A stretch of 64,000 bases of DNA, taken from NCBI GenBank assembly GCA_009746045.1, contig RPFO01000213.1, positions 226,564 through 290,563 of the forward strand. Reading direction: 5' to 3'. Positions 11,082-22,633 of the stretch are shown here, in pieces. Both the position numbers and the translations under genes were made by a program. Source of the DNA: Mesostigma viride. Lineage: Eukaryota > Streptophyta > Mesostigmatophyceae > Mesostigmatales > Mesostigmataceae. Position 1 is the stretch's first letter, and every line of letters starts with the position of its first letter. The notes below the pieces were generated by a model. The model saw only the letters and a program-made list of their open reading frames with translations. It searched no databases and was not told the DNA's origin.

Positions 11082-11990
11082 ATAATTTATGATAATTATT
11101 TAAAAAGAAAGTATGGGAGTTGTGCTCCCGAGTGGCATCTATCCGCTGGCCGGTAGTCGCCGGCCTGGGCGCCTAGTCAGGTGGGCATCAAAGATTGGTG
11201 TCTAGATGCTAGTCGGTGCCTAAGCAAGGTACGGAAGCCAGTGCGCGCCGGGACGGTCAGAGAACCGTCGCCCTCGGTAGCACAGATCCGCTGAGTGCCG
11301 GTAGTCTCGGGTTAGAGGCTCGAGCATGCACTATCGGGTAGCCTACCGGTAGTCTCGGGTTAGAGGCTCGAGCATGCCTTATCGGTTAGCGCCGCGCCGC
11401 TGAGCTCCTTGTGGCCTGGCCAGCTGCAAGGGTTCAATAGCAATCAGTGGCGGCTGCGGGCTCAGCCTCCCACAGTCGGTTCCCCAAACAACAAAAATCC
11501 CGTCTCCATCGCCGGCGTGCTAGTCAGCGGTGAAGGGCGTTCAACTGAAGCAACGACCGACAACAAGCAGCTGGAATTACGGCATGGCCTGGAGGCAACC
11601 GCTGGCCCTTCCATTGCAGTTACGCCGCACCTGTTGTTAAATTAATTAATTAATTAATTAATAACCCTTAGTCCGCTGACCCATTTTTGGCACTTTCATA
11701 CCCCTGAAAATGAAAAAAATCATAACTCACAGGCCACAACTCCAAATACCCCCAACCAAGATGCTAGGAGTATCTACACTTCAAGGGCTTTCAGAATATG
11801 CAATAATACCACGGCTTTATCAAAGCATGTGGATGATAGCTCTACTCAAAGTTGGCCAAAAGATGATCTTTTTTCCCCAAGGAAAAGTCTACCCCCCCCT
11901 AACTTTCCAGGTAGGGTAGGGAATCTCAATATCAACATTGGACAACTTAGTTGGATAGTCCAATGGTGGTTTCCTTGGGTCAGACCGCCC
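11082..11990. other. Non-coding stretch with short repeats
   Basis: It holds a tandem duplication of about 47 bp (around 11297-11386, sharing CGGTAGTCTCGGGTTAGAGG) and a (TTAA)n tract at 11638-11663 that could be the tail of a LINE fragment. The first part may be a continuation of Copia-1 3' sequence. No gene was recognised. Confidence 0.5.
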
Positions 11991-12007
11991 GGATAACCCA
12001 TTAGACC

Positions 12008-12016
12008 TATATAAGG
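12008..12016 (+). promoter_or_regulatory. TATA-box-like motif upstream of the ORF1-like gene
   Basis: TATATAAGG lies about 36-44 bp before the first ATG (12052). The position suits a core promoter with a very short leader. It could also be chance. Confidence 0.35.
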
Positions 12017-12051
12017 TGCTCATATACGTGGTCATCACCACCTGGGCGGAC

Positions 12052-12591
12052 ATGCTTAAGCAACATACCACCTCCACCACCTCCGCCGTCGCAGCCCAGC
12101 TTCAACAGCAGACGCTTGACCTCCGCGAGGAGGCCGAGCTCGCCAAGCGCAGCCTCAACGTCATTGTCAAGAACTTCAAGATGGAGGAAGGTGAGAATTC
12201 CGAGAAGCTTGCGCGTGCGTTTGAGAGAGAAATCCTTGGTCGCATGGGCCTTAACGGTGAGATCGAGCTGGCCGCCCACCGCCTTCCCCGCGCGCGGGGT
12301 AAGGCAGGGCCGCCCCCGCTCCTTCTCACCTTTAAGACCCCGGCGGACAAGATTTCTTTTCTCAGACGCCGCAAGCGGCTCGAGAAGACTCTCTTCACCC
12401 TTGATGACGACTTGACCCTGGCGCAGCAACAACGGCGACGGGAGCTATGGCCGACCTACCTCCAGCTCCGGCAGACCAAGGCGGGACAGCCGGTGTACTG
12501 GAAGGGGGCGGCCATCTACGTCGGCCATAAGCCTTGGCAGGCGACCCCCCCCCCCCCCGCGGCCCCAGCGACTCCAGACGCCCCAGCTTAG
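12052..12591 (+). CDS. L1 ORF1-like RNA-binding protein of a LINE or LINE derivative
   Basis: The frame gives 179 residues from the first ATG; an in-frame GTG at 12016 would add twelve. Order: a coiled-coil-like stretch rich in Gln, Glu and Leu (about residues 12-40), then an RRM-like region with basic and hydrophobic alternation, then a segment containing AHRLPRARG and PPLLLTF, and a C-terminal part with LRQTKAGQPVYWKG. This order resembles L1 ORF1p (RRM followed by a C-terminal domain), which coats LINE RNA. A Pro-rich tail ends it. No RT frame follows; the 3' UTR runs straight to a repeat tail at about 13048. It could be an ORF1-only derivative like mammalian HAL1, or an internally deleted LINE. 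The family assignment rests on pattern, not on alignment. Confidence 0.6.
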   Translation: MLKQHTTSTTSAVAAQLQQQTLDLREEAELAKRSLNVIVKNFKMEEGENSEKLARAFEREILGRMGLNGEIELAAHRLPRARGKAGPPPLLLTFKTPADKISFLRRRKRLEKTLFTLDDDLTLAQQQRRRELWPTYLQLRQTKAGQPVYWKGAAIYVGHKPWQATPPPPAAPATPDAPA

Positions 12592-13048
12592 GGGAATATA
12601 GCAGTAGTAGTGTAGAATAGATAGACCGTGGCCATGTACATGTACGCCTCCTAGAGGCACTATCCCAGCTAAGCCACGCGCTTTACTTAATCATGTACAT
12701 GTGTGCCTATGATGAGCCACACCCCAGATGATGCCTAGCTTTATTTAGTTCTGTTGTGCCTATGCAGGGAATAACTCTCTGCTGAGACGCCATGCCCTAG
12801 CTTCTTTGTATAGCTATGCTGATCTTCCCCCCCATGACAGGCTCCCCCTTCGCTGGGCATAGCTTGAAGATCATGGGGATGCCAGTGCCCTAACTGGTGC
12901 ACCTAGAGCAAGGGTCCTTTACATCCCCACCCTTGCAGGAAGTAGCTTAGGATGTATGATAGGCCATACATACGCCCCCTCTCAAGGGCTATGTGCTACA
13001 TATACTCCCAACGGAGTTATGTTACAATTCAATTCAATTCAATTCAAT
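12592..13048 (+). repeat. 3' UTR and (CAATT)n tail of the ORF1-only element
   Basis: The last 60 bp contain a small hairpin (ACTCC-CAAC-GGAGT near 13006-13019), then ATGTTA and five CAATT units (13024-13048). A homologous 3' end in inverse orientation lies at 22654-22835 with a (TTAA)n tail, so the hairpin marks the 3' end of one LINE family. Confidence 0.65.
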
Positions 13049-13630
13049 ATACGTGTGTGGGTTACGCGCGCGTAAACAGCCATCTATGACATGCAATACA
13101 AGAATGCATTATAACAAGCTATAAAAGATTGCCAAAGGTGCTGGAATACAAACACGTTGCCTACCTGCATTAACGAAATGATATGCTCCAAAGAAATGCC
13201 ATAAACTGGTCACTTTCAGGGCTAATACCGCTCTTTACAGCAGGCATGGAAGCTTGCTGAAAGGTGCACAAAAAATCTCGTCAAATATAATGCATGGGAG
13301 ACGTATTCCGCTGCAAAAGACACGCAAACACGTTGCCGTACCTGGCTCGTTCACGTCCTGACCGGATTCCAGTGGCCGGGACCCTCATATCTCACACATA
13401 CCATTGCTTTACAGGCATAGGTCGCCATAGCCGCATCATGCATGCATCCTTTATGATTACCAGTTGATGCTGCGTTCAAAGATTACCTATAAACGCGTCC
13501 GCATTCCCATCAAACGCATCAGCGGACATCCCGTACCTAATCTGGATGCTTGGGCTGGCGCAGACTGCCCGGCCATGAGGATAAAATGAAAATGTGATAA
13601 GCGATTACTCATCTGGCACTGACGACCAAG
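13049..13630. other. Unassigned sequence between elements
   Basis: No convincing coding frame, repeat or known motif was seen here. Confidence 0.5.
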
Positions 13631-13846
13631 AAGGCAGTATTTTTCCACCTGAATGTTCCCAATCCTACAAGTTTGGCCATGCCTGACCTACGAAAATCAC
13701 GCATCATCATTCTGAGCAACATTCTAAACCGTTTCTAGCCGCGAGACGCAAAATTTTCCTAATAACGGCACGTTGGCAGCCATATCTCGTCACGCGCGCG
13801 CGCGAGTGAAAATTTCTCGCCAAAGTCACGTGACCCCCTATGATTA

Positions 13847-14445
13847 TGTCAACAATCCTAATAATGCGTCAACGAATGAGCTCAAATGTTGCGGCACAAC
13901 TCATTTCATTAATACAATAAAAGACGCATATATAGAATTTAAGGACCGTGACCGGTGTCCATTGCCAAGCCACAAGGCAACTGGCCCACCATCAGGTAAC
14001 GTGAAAAGGTGCACGCCGACCTCTTAAACAATGTCCAATGTCGGCTGCACACATTATCCCTACGTTAACTTAACACATAAAGTGTCTCGACTTGAACAAC
14101 TGGCACACAAAATCCACTAGGCAATGATGCGAATATTCGGCACCAATATTCGAACCCACTATTGCGCGGCGCTAGGAGTTAGCCACCGCCAAATGGCACG
14201 AGATACTCACGCCCTACAAGTCGTACCATGCAACCACAAGGTAGAGCCGAATTAATCCTAACTTCGGCACCTAATATCTTTGTGCATACTCAACTGTCCG
14301 TCATAAGAAAAGTACCGCCGGAAAGAACACGGCAAGCCCTACTCAGCCCTAATAATATCCTTGGCCAGAAAATACAGAAGATTGGCCACAACATAACATA
14401 GGCTGGCAAACGGGCACATCCAGGGTTTATACTAAAACCCTGACA
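13847..14445. repeat. Left LTR of the TRIM/LARD-like element
   Basis: TG...CA ends with 5 bp inverted termini. A TATATA motif at about 13928 could be the promoter if transcription runs on the + strand; the orientation is not certain because no primer site was recognised. Confidence 0.9.
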
Positions 14446-15849
14446 CCCCCCTTGCACGTTGCCAGTGCAGGGTCCAATGAACGTCAAGTCCCCCCTCAAC
14501 TAGGGTAGGGCTTGCCGGGTACAACATACCCCAGCAACCCCCCTTACCCGGGAAGCCCCTCCCAAGGAACCATCCAGCAACAAATTCACTGGAAAAATGC
14601 CATCCTGGGCATAACAACAAAGGTGCTACATGCCTGTGTCTCTTCCAAAATACATCCAGGCGTCCCTAGAGGTATAAACTGACAGCCCCAGCGTCCCAGG
14701 TCTGATGCAGAAACACAGCAATAAGTCACAACAACTACACTTGCCAGGAATAGCACACATGGGCAAACACTGCCCCATCAGGCTACCACTAGCCCTAAAA
14801 TGGACCACCACGGTCCCAAGGCCTCCACGGCCCCACGCTGGCACGCCGTCGTGCCAACAAACTCCCGGGAGTGATCAGGTCCCGAGCATGGAAAGTCAAC
14901 CAAGAACTTCCCCCAGAGCGCTCCCATAACAGGTTGGACTGATCCCAACCTCCAGACTGGCCAAAACACTAGGCTGCACATGCTAGTTTGCCTCGTCCAT
15001 TCAAAAACACAGCTGACCACCAAGTTTGCATGCAGAGCAGACGCGTACATCCCAAAGTAGGTCAATACAGACCACAGGCCACGTTAGGCCCCACAAATGT
15101 CGTCGCGAGCCAGTCTCATGCCACCCCCCCCCTCAAGAAATAAGTGGGGGCAAATATTTTTGTCAGCTTTAAAATGTCACAAGCTCCCTTGGCTTAGAGC
15201 TTCTAAATTAACATGCAGCTCACTGGTACTCCTGACCAGCTTCAAAATCAAAAACCCACTGGCATAGCCAGCTTCAAAAGAGAGGCCATGCTGGCACTCC
15301 TGGCCAACATCTTCATCGCCAACAAAAAGCCGGCAGGCAGGCAGTCCTCGTCGACAAAAAATGCTGGAAATTCCGCAGGCTGCGCCACCAAAAATGGCGA
15401 CAATCCGTTGCGCTGGTCGCTCGCAAAATTCCAACCGACGTCCGCTCCGAGCCGCATGTTGATGCACAGGTCACTGGTACAGAAAAAGAGAAAAGTCTGC
15501 ACCCAGCTGGAACCAGAGCCTTGACCTCGCCATGCGGGGCTCAACGCCAGGCGGCGCCAGCCCACAGCAAACCCGAAACATGAAAGTTCCGCTGGCTTTG
15601 ACACATATAACAACTCGCCTGCGTGGCTGCGCTGGCCCAGGCCTGTCGACCCATGAAATTTCTGCCCGTTCCGCCGAACTTCGAATTCAAATGCTGCGAC
15701 GTATGAATCCTCACGACATTGCTCACGAAATTACGTAACAACGCTGCCGCCATCGATTATATGCGCCGGCAGGGTAAAATGGCTTCATCATGGCCACAAG
15801 AATGTCGTTCAAAGTCGCCTCAAAGGTGTGGAACTTTCCTCCGATACCA

Positions 15850-16448
15850 TGTCAACAATCCTAATAATGCGTCAACGAATGAGCTCAAATGTTGCGGCAC
15901 AACTCATTTCATTAATACAATAAAAGACGCATATATAGAATTTAAGGACCGTGACCGGTGTCCATTGCCAAGCCACAAGGCAACTGGCCCACCATCAGGT
16001 AACGTGAAAAGGTGCACGCCGACCTCTTAAACAATGTCCAATGTCGGCTGCACACATTATCCCTACGTTAACTTAACACATAAAGTGTCTCGACTTGAAC
16101 AACTGGCACACAAAATCCACTAGGCAATGATGCGAATATTCGGCACCAATATTCGAACCCACTATTGCGCGGCGCTAGGAGTTAGCCACCGCCAAATGGC
16201 ACAAGATACTCACGCCCTACAAGTCGTACCATGCAACCACAAGGTAGAGCCGAATTAATCCTAACTTCGGCACCTAATATCTTTGTGCATACTCAACTGT
16301 CCGTCATAAGAAAAGTACCGCCGGAAAGAACACGGCAAGCCCTACTCAGCCCTAATAATATCCTTGGCCAGAAAATACAGAAGATTGGCCACAACATAAC
16401 ATAGGCTGGCAAACGGGCACATCCAGGGTTTATACTAAAACCCTGACA
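15850..16448. repeat. Right LTR of the TRIM/LARD-like element
   Basis: It is almost identical to the left LTR and is followed directly by the GATTA duplication. Confidence 0.9.
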
Positions 16449-16610
16449 GATTACAGCCCTATAATTACCAGGCTATGGCGGATATTACCCCCAAACCTAT
16501 GCATCACCTTCGTCCCTATTCCCTAAGTGTTCCCGGACCCACCGGACAACTGTCCTCCGTCACAAGTGGCGCGGCGCTCTCGGCGCGGCGCGAAATTCGA
16601 CCGTTAGTCA

Positions 16611-16634
16611 AACCCCCCGACAGGTCGGGGGGTT
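16611..16634. repeat. 24 bp GC-rich palindrome
   Basis: An 11 bp stem (AACCCCCCGAC and its complement) surrounds two bases. Function unknown; it lies in the centre of the old inverted-repeat element. Confidence 0.7.
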
Positions 16635-16652
16635 AGCGGACGAAGGGTTAAG

Positions 16653-16798
16653 AGACACGTGACTGCGTCACGTGAGCATAAGTCCTCAGTGGGAGGGGAA
16701 CATGGGATGGAATGGATGGTATAAGCTATCTAGGTCCTGGTTACAGGGGTGTGGGCACCGCGGCCCGAATCGCTATGAACGCCATACTTGGTCACACG
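16653..16798 (-). mobile_element. 3' fragment of the LINE family also found at 26060-26956
   Basis: The segment is almost identical to about 26077-26220, the 3' UTR of a 5'-truncated LINE. It keeps the terminal inverted motif CACGTGAC...GTCACGTG. The sequence on to 16993 shows no recognised feature. Confidence 0.65.
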
Positions 16799-16993
16799 CT
16801 GTTGTTAAATATTCTGGTCATTTCAAACCAAATTGCGCAAAATCCTGGGGGTGGGGGGTGGGGGGGGGAGTCCAGCTAGGGGCACGGGTGGCCCTTAGCG
16901 GGTGTGGCCCTTAACCGGGTGCCGGATTACTTTACACCTATTTATCTGGAAAACTGCATGTGATCGCATGCACTTTGCCTTAACGTAATAAAC

Positions 16994-17431
16994 TGTCAGA
17001 AGTATCGACACACCTGCCTGAAACTAGTACTTATAGTTTAGTGCTAGCTCTGGACTGCATGGACAGGCATGCGCCGCATGTTTAAGTTCTGTTCCATAAG
17101 TGACCCAGTCATTCTGTGACTGACCTTGAACTTTGGTCATGAATGGTTGACTTGAGATCACGTTATGATTGTAACTGCCACACAGTCAGAAAAGACCCGG
17201 TTTGGTGTGGCCACGTTGTAGGTAGATCATAACTGCTACCCAGTAGCTGAGCCTGGAATTGTTTTTAAAAGGGGAAGCTACGCACCTTGTTTGCTCTCTC
17301 AGTACCTCACACCTCACACACTCCTGTGGTGGAACTAGCAGCCGGCCAGCTGCCGACTGAGACTTATTTTTATCTGAGTGAAATAAAGTAAAACTTTGTG
17401 GCAAACATTGTTTTCTCACTGAGTCCTAACA
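16994..17431 (+). repeat. 5' LTR of Copia-2
   Basis: It begins TGTCAGAAG and ends CCTAACA. A TATA-like TTTTTAAAAGG lies near 17262 and an AATAAA signal at 17382-17387, matching a U3-R-U5 layout. Confidence 0.92.
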
Positions 17432-17443
17432 TGGCATCGGAGT
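17432..17443 (+). promoter_or_regulatory. Primer binding site of Copia-2 (initiator-tRNA-Met type)
   Basis: TGGCATCGGAGT starts right after the LTR. It is close to the common copia site TGGTATCAGAGC, complementary to the 3' end of initiator tRNA-Met. Confidence 0.7.
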
Positions 17444-17565
17444 GCGGTTCGCACGCCTTTCGACCTGCTTACCGCTGGTAAAAGTCGTTTCCCGAGGCTC
17501 TGCTCGCGTACGACTTCAGATTTGTGTATTTCGGTGAGATTTGCATGACTCCACCGGGAAGGGGT

Positions 17566-17850
17566 CTGTGACATTTTGTGATATTTTTTTATCACAAAAT
17601 GTCACTTTTGTGACATTTTGTGATTAAAAAATTATAAAATGTGACAAAATGTGATAAAACTGTGACAAATTGTGATCGAGACATGTCATGATTGTGACAA
17701 AACGTGACAAACGTGATAAAACCAGCATATTTTGTGATAACGTCACTATCACAAAATGTCAAAGTGTCACAAAATGTCACAAACCCACAGAAAAACAAAA
17801 TGTGACAAGGTGATAAATCACGACCACTCAGGGGAAGTGATATATCACAA
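17566..17850. repeat. Left subterminal repeats of CACTA-2
   Basis: Many copies of TGTGACATTTTGTGA, or the complement TCACAAAATGTCACA, in both orientations. Confidence 0.85.
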
Positions 17851-19689
17851 AGCACACATAATGCACATCCGCAGCAAGGAAGTGCGTGCCGCAGCAGAGA
17901 CGGAGAAGGAAAAGGCCAAGGTGGGACACGACAAGGTGGCAATGCCAGGAGAGACAACACGTGCAGCGGTACGGGGCAAGCGTACTGAAAGGAACTGACA
18001 AAACAAGCTGGAAACACTCTCAGGTGCATGATAAAATGCACCACAATGTCATGAGCCGTGGGAGACATGGTTTATTGCAAAAATATCGACTGGGATGTTA
18101 AGAAAAACACCAATATTGAACATTCAGGGCAATGATCATCACGGTCATCAAGTGTCAACCTCCGACCCATCGCTGGCCAAGCATCCATCATGCTGATCAA
18201 AGGTAAAATCGTCAATATCTACACTGAATCACAACACTGCATCATGCATCCATTGCTCTGAGCTCACAACACTAGTATGATAAAAATGGCAACGGGGAGT
18301 GAACATATTCAGATGGCATGCAACAACCCGATGAAATGGCACAACTGATCAAATACGAACACAAACTGTATTGATACACACACAAGGAACGGTGCACTCA
18401 AGCATGGCTGTGGGTGGTGTGCAAAATGGACACCCACAATCATCTCACAAATGCAATATAAAATCTGTTGACCGACAAGCACAACGGGGCTCAACAGTCC
18501 TCGTCATCAAAGTCATCATCCTCATCATCACCGAAACCATCACGAGGGCTGTCCCAGCCACCATTGCTGAAGTTACTGGATGACTCTCTATAGAAACAAT
18601 CACAGGACATTGTCGAGTGCTACGGCAATGTGACCAAGGCTCAGAGCCTACAAAATCTGCATCCGCATGTGGCCTCTTGCCGTGTTGGACTGACGGATGT
18701 GCCCGGCCCGACTGTGTTAGGTATATTGCCTGCATGCAAGACAAAAATACATCATCCGGCAAAGCACGCATCGGTACACACAAAAATTTGTTAGTGAGAT
18801 GAACGCTACGCGCTGGACGTGCCAACAACTTTGCATGACTTCAGTTCACTTGTATGTAAGGATGCGGGGGAGATCGCAGCAGTTGCGTGGCTATCTATGA
18901 GTACCGGCCTAATTTTAGGACAAAGAAAGGTGAGATACTGGGCCAAGAGAGAGACAGGGGTGCTCGAGAAAAAAAATTGGTGGGATGTTCACCTAAATTG
19001 TATCTACATGCCTCACAAGTTGTAGGGAACTGCACACCCAGAAATCCTGGAGTCGCAAAGGTTCCCTAACATGCCAAGAGGCCTCACACTTGTTACTAAT
19101 ATATTGTTGACTCATGAGGAAACAATTGATACCAGACACAGGTCTTAGATTAGGCTCAAATTCCAATTGGAGAAAGTTATATTGGATGGATTAATCATAT
19201 TGAGGAGACCTTTTCTTTTGAAAATAAGTACTTCATAGCAATCTCTGTATGGTTAATACGGCAATAAGAAAGAAACGCCTGAATAGTGCCAAGAAAACGC
19301 AAGGCCAATCAACCAACAATATGCCCCGTTACAGGTAGGATGAACTCTATAACGACGCTGAAGGCTCTACGTCTGCAGTTGACACTAGCAGGAGTCGTTC
19401 AGGGTGGGGAGCGGGGGGGAGGGAATGACAAAAGCTGTGATCTGAGCAAAAAGGATAAATATGCAAAGATGCTACCCATGCAAGGAAGCGAGATATAGTC
19501 CAGCAATGCCACGAATGTCAACCAAGGCTACTGGATTGCAAAGAAGATTCTACCGACAGCGAAGGAATTGGTACAAATAATGCCAACTATTTGTAGCTCA
19601 GAGCATCACCAGCGGGCTACAAAAAAATCATGCACAGAAGCTGGAAGAACAAGGCCAATGGTGGCTGACACGCACAGCACGTTGATAAT
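17851..19689. other. CACTA-2 interior, no recognised gene
   Basis: Only short frames occur, the longest 127 codons on the minus strand (18445-18828), without known motifs. It may contain introns of the element's gene. Confidence 0.4.
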
Positions 19690-19724
19690 TTGAGGAATGA
19701 GCACTATATAAAGAATGATCACCG

Positions 19725-19922
19725 TTGCTCACCATCAAGAATTCGCCGCGCTGGACAGGCGACCAAGAGCTTGTGGCTGCCACATGCGATGGGGCCGCGT
19801 GCAAGTCCAACGGTATCAGGCATCACAAGTACACGCGCAAAATTGACACCACAATGGCAACACAGATGCACACATACGAATGTATATCGACAGAAAGCAT
19901 AAACAGAGAATCAGTTGGTTAA
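19725..19922 (+). CDS. Exon-like segment of CACTA-2, unknown protein (CDGA motif)
   Basis: The function is not recognised. The segment encodes AATCDGAACKSN followed by GIRHHKYTRKID and MATQMHTYE. A homologous segment occurs on the minus strand at about 63440-63580, and a shorter related one (KYTRKMEEETATQMYTYD) on the + strand at 61566-61757. Substitutions between the copies mostly keep this reading frame (for example the Lys/Glu, Thr/Ile and Thr/Ala changes after GIRHHKYTR), which suggests protein coding. It could be part of the element's transposase or an accessory protein. The frame has no stop problems but also no proven splice sites. Confidence 0.45.
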   Translation: MLTIKNSPRWTGDQELVAATCDGAACKSNGIRHHKYTRKIDTTMATQMHTYECISTESINRESVG

Positions 19923-20047
19923 GACAAGGAAAGTGGCGCAAGAGCAGCCCATGTCATGCAACTCTCAATCTGAACAAGGTTATGCCCTTCATGAAAACTA
20001 AATCGGATGTCGTTTGCATAGTCTATTGACCTTGTACAAATGAGATA

Positions 20048-20353
20048 GTGAAACTGCTGCAGCATTCATGGCAAGCACGGCAAACTTGGCATGAAACCGA
20101 GCGGCCCATAGCAGCCTTGGCCCTAGGGCGATACGTGAGAATGCCACGTGCGTACGGCATGCATGTTAAAGTCGATGCAAACTTATTAGTATTTCAGGCG
20201 AGGAATTCCTTGCTCACCTCAACTGGTAAAGAGTGGGCAGCTTCTGGATATCCGAATGTGCTGTGCCTACCACTGAGCCAACAGATCATTCCAGACCATG
20301 CCTATGTTTCTCCCCCGATGGCTGCTTGTAGCCTTGTCCGAGCTCGCTCCTGA
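20048..20353 (+). CDS. Second exon-like segment of CACTA-2, unknown protein
   Basis: The function is not recognised. The segment encodes RMPRAYGMHVKVDANLLVF, then STGKEWAASGYPN and AYVSPPMAA. A homologous segment lies on the minus strand at 62859-63130 of the element at 58333-64000, with shared RAYG, SGxPN and VSPPMA stretches. In both elements it follows the CDGA segment in the same order and orientation at similar spacing (about 0.2-0.4 kb), which supports one gene with two exons. Start and splice sites are not established. Confidence 0.45.
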   Translation: MKLLQHSWQARQTWHETERPIAALALGRYVRMPRAYGMHVKVDANLLVFQARNSLLTSTGKEWAASGYPNVLCLPLSQQIIPDHAYVSPPMAACSLVRARS

Positions 20354-20399
20354 ATTTATTTAAGACGACGCCCTAATGGCTACATAAATCACGACGGTC

Positions 20400-22079
20400 A
20401 TCCGTGAGCCTATGCTCCTATTCCAACCACCACGTGCGTTCATACAGAAGCGACATTGCTGGAAATCAAAAGGCACATAATCCCGCCTTGGCTGCGAGCC
20501 GATCGCAGCTCCCTTCCACCTTTCCCACCTGTGCAGCGTGAATAGATGTTCAAGTCAAGTAATTTTTTTTTCGCGTCGTCTTCAACTTCAACGGTAACAC
20601 CCGCGCAACCACTGGAATGAGGGCTCGCAATTCGCTAAGTCTCATCAACGTCGCAAAGTCTGGTAACTTGGGGTCATCGCTCTTCCTGTCATCACTCATC
20701 AGTGCCAAATACTATCGTCATCACTGTCGTCATTAGAGGCCCTTTACTATCGTCAGTCACTCGCTTTGTGACGATAACTAACGTACGGTATATTGCATCA
20801 GTCGTACTTCCCGCCCCCCCCCCCTGCCCACGTCCCCTTCTGATTTCGCCGCTACTACATATCTACCCAAGTAGAAGTAGTTTGACATACATGAGGAATA
20901 ACTGACTGACGAAACCAGTAAAAAGACGACTGACATGACTCTCTAGTATCGCTTGGTTTTGACCGCTTGCTGCTGGCCTGGCATCGTAACTGTTAGCCGT
21001 ACCGTTCAGACTACAGTCGACGGCGGCCCCTAGCTTGGGAGTCTGGAATGAATGGACAATAAATCAATAATCTTTCGCAACAAGCGCAAGTCTGGAATCA
21101 ACCCGTCAGGATCCTTGCGCAAAATTCAAATATTGCGCCGAAACCGATGGCGAACGACTAGGTGCATGGACTGAGGCGCACGCAAATCCATTTGGCTACT
21201 GTAAGGCTAGGCAGTATATCCCATGGAAAGCGGGAAAATTTTTTAAATGGCGGCTATGGCGGATTTACGATTTTCACCCGCCTAATCTTCGAGGACTGAG
21301 AAAAATTTTAGCCTATCGAAACCTCCTGCGCGAGACCTTCCTAATGAGCTCTCATTGCGCCACCCATGCGCAGCTTTGACAGACTTATCGTCGCCCTGCC
21401 AACTGAGCCGACGCCTCGACTCCTTCTGAGGCCCAGCACTGTAAACAGGCCTTCTTTCCTCAACCGCTGGCGCAATGTTTCCCTCTTTTACCTCGCCTGC
21501 CCATGCCCGCGATTCGAGCTTTCTTGGGTCAATTCTGTGCAGTTACCAGAATTCTAGCCCCACCGCCAATGCAGCCGCCCCTTTGGCTGTTGAGTGATGT
21601 CCAACTGGCACGATGGAAAGGCCTCCATCACATTGGCGCCCTCACCAGTGGCCCACATGTACCGACGAGACCTGCATCTCGAGCTCCTCGGCCCACACGC
21701 TGCAGCTGTCACCACGCGAGACGCCCTGAGACTCTCGGCATCATTTTCCCATGCAATATCACGCCCTCGATTCGCAGCAAGGTCTTCACCTACCGGCTAC
21801 CACCATACCGGCCATGAGCCCTTGCTGCACCACTGCACCACACGAAGTGTGCGGCCCTGAATTAAGTTAAGTACACGGCAGGACTAGGAACCCCCCGAAA
21901 TTACATCAGGATCTCCAATGGCCTTGGCGTCACATCTTGCGAACGTTGTCACTGTTGGCAGTTGCCGGTTGCTGTTGGTTGTTGCATGGTGAGGGTTGCA
22001 GATGTTCTCGGAACAGCTGGTCCCATGTTGCTATGCATGCAGTTACTCTTGCCATTATGTGTGTCCATGTGCCTCCAAC
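20400..22079. other. CACTA-2 interior, no recognised gene
   Basis: Short frames only (up to 104 codons). No motif recognised. Confidence 0.4.
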
Positions 22080-22630
22080 CATCCCGCCACAATGCCAGCA
22101 CCCTCCACCCTGCTAACCCCCACTCGCCCCACTCCCTGCCTGTTCCATACCCACCCCACCCACAAAGATACATTACGGACATCCACATGCCGCTATCCAT
22201 CCCCCCCTGACTACGGACCACTCTCGCCCCCACCCTGAGGTCCCCCACAACACCGTAACACCGCCCTCCTCCCCAAACCATACACTGCCCTCCTCCCCAA
22301 ACCATACGCTGACCCACCCGACCATCCACCTTGAGTCCCCCTAGCCAACCTATGTGACTACCACCCTTCCGTATTACCTCCACCACATTCCACACCAACA
22401 TCGCAAACCATCCACTAAACCACCCTACCGCCCCACAACGAGGTTCCCCTACACCACTGCACCCCGCCCAGTGACCCCACCCCCCGCTGCCCTAATATAC
22501 GATGACTCCACCCCACCATCCACGTGAACCATAACCAACCCCGCCCACCCCGGCCTCCGGGGCAACCAACCCCTTGTCCACTCAACCATAACTGACCCTG
22601 CTGCATAGACCATCGCCAAGCCCGCCTACG
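22080..22630. repeat. C-rich low-complexity tract in CACTA-2
   Basis: Strand-biased CCACCC/CCCCAC-rich sequence with loosely repeated phrases (for example CCCTCCTCCCCAAACCATAC twice near 22264-22304). The 150-codon frame on the other strand is a by-product of this composition. Confidence 0.7.
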
Positions 22631-22633
22631 TAC

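Larger units (their letters stand above)
13847..16448. mobile_element. Small non-coding LTR element (TRIM/LARD-like), complete
   Basis: Two LTRs of 599 bp (13847-14445 and 15850-16448) begin TGTCA and end TGACA. They enclose 1404 bp. The element is flanked by the 5 bp duplication GATTA (13842-13846 and 16449-16453). I noticed a single base difference between the LTRs (near 14210 versus 16204), so the insertion is recent. The interior has no gag or pol motif; its frames (up to about 120 codons) are unrecognised. It is therefore probably moved by another element's enzymes. Confidence 0.9.
13631..16579 (+). repeat. Left arm of a long inverted-repeat element (split by an LTR element)
   Basis: Positions 13631-13846 plus 16449-16579 (about 345 bp without the insertion) match the reverse complement of 34470-34805 at roughly 85 percent by eye. 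The outer end begins AAGGCAGTATTTT. The original element was about 1.1 kb: arm, about 420 bp centre, arm. I found no target duplication at the outer ends, so the class (foldback or other TIR element) is open. Confidence 0.65.

Noticed and set aside
13631-13846. Target duplication at the outer ends of the long inverted-repeat element
   Set aside because: I compared the flanks at 13621-13630 and 34806-34815 and found no convincing match, so I do not name a superfamily.
21949-22401. 150-codon minus frame in CACTA-2
   Set aside because: It lies in a C-rich low-complexity tract and its composition follows directly from that.
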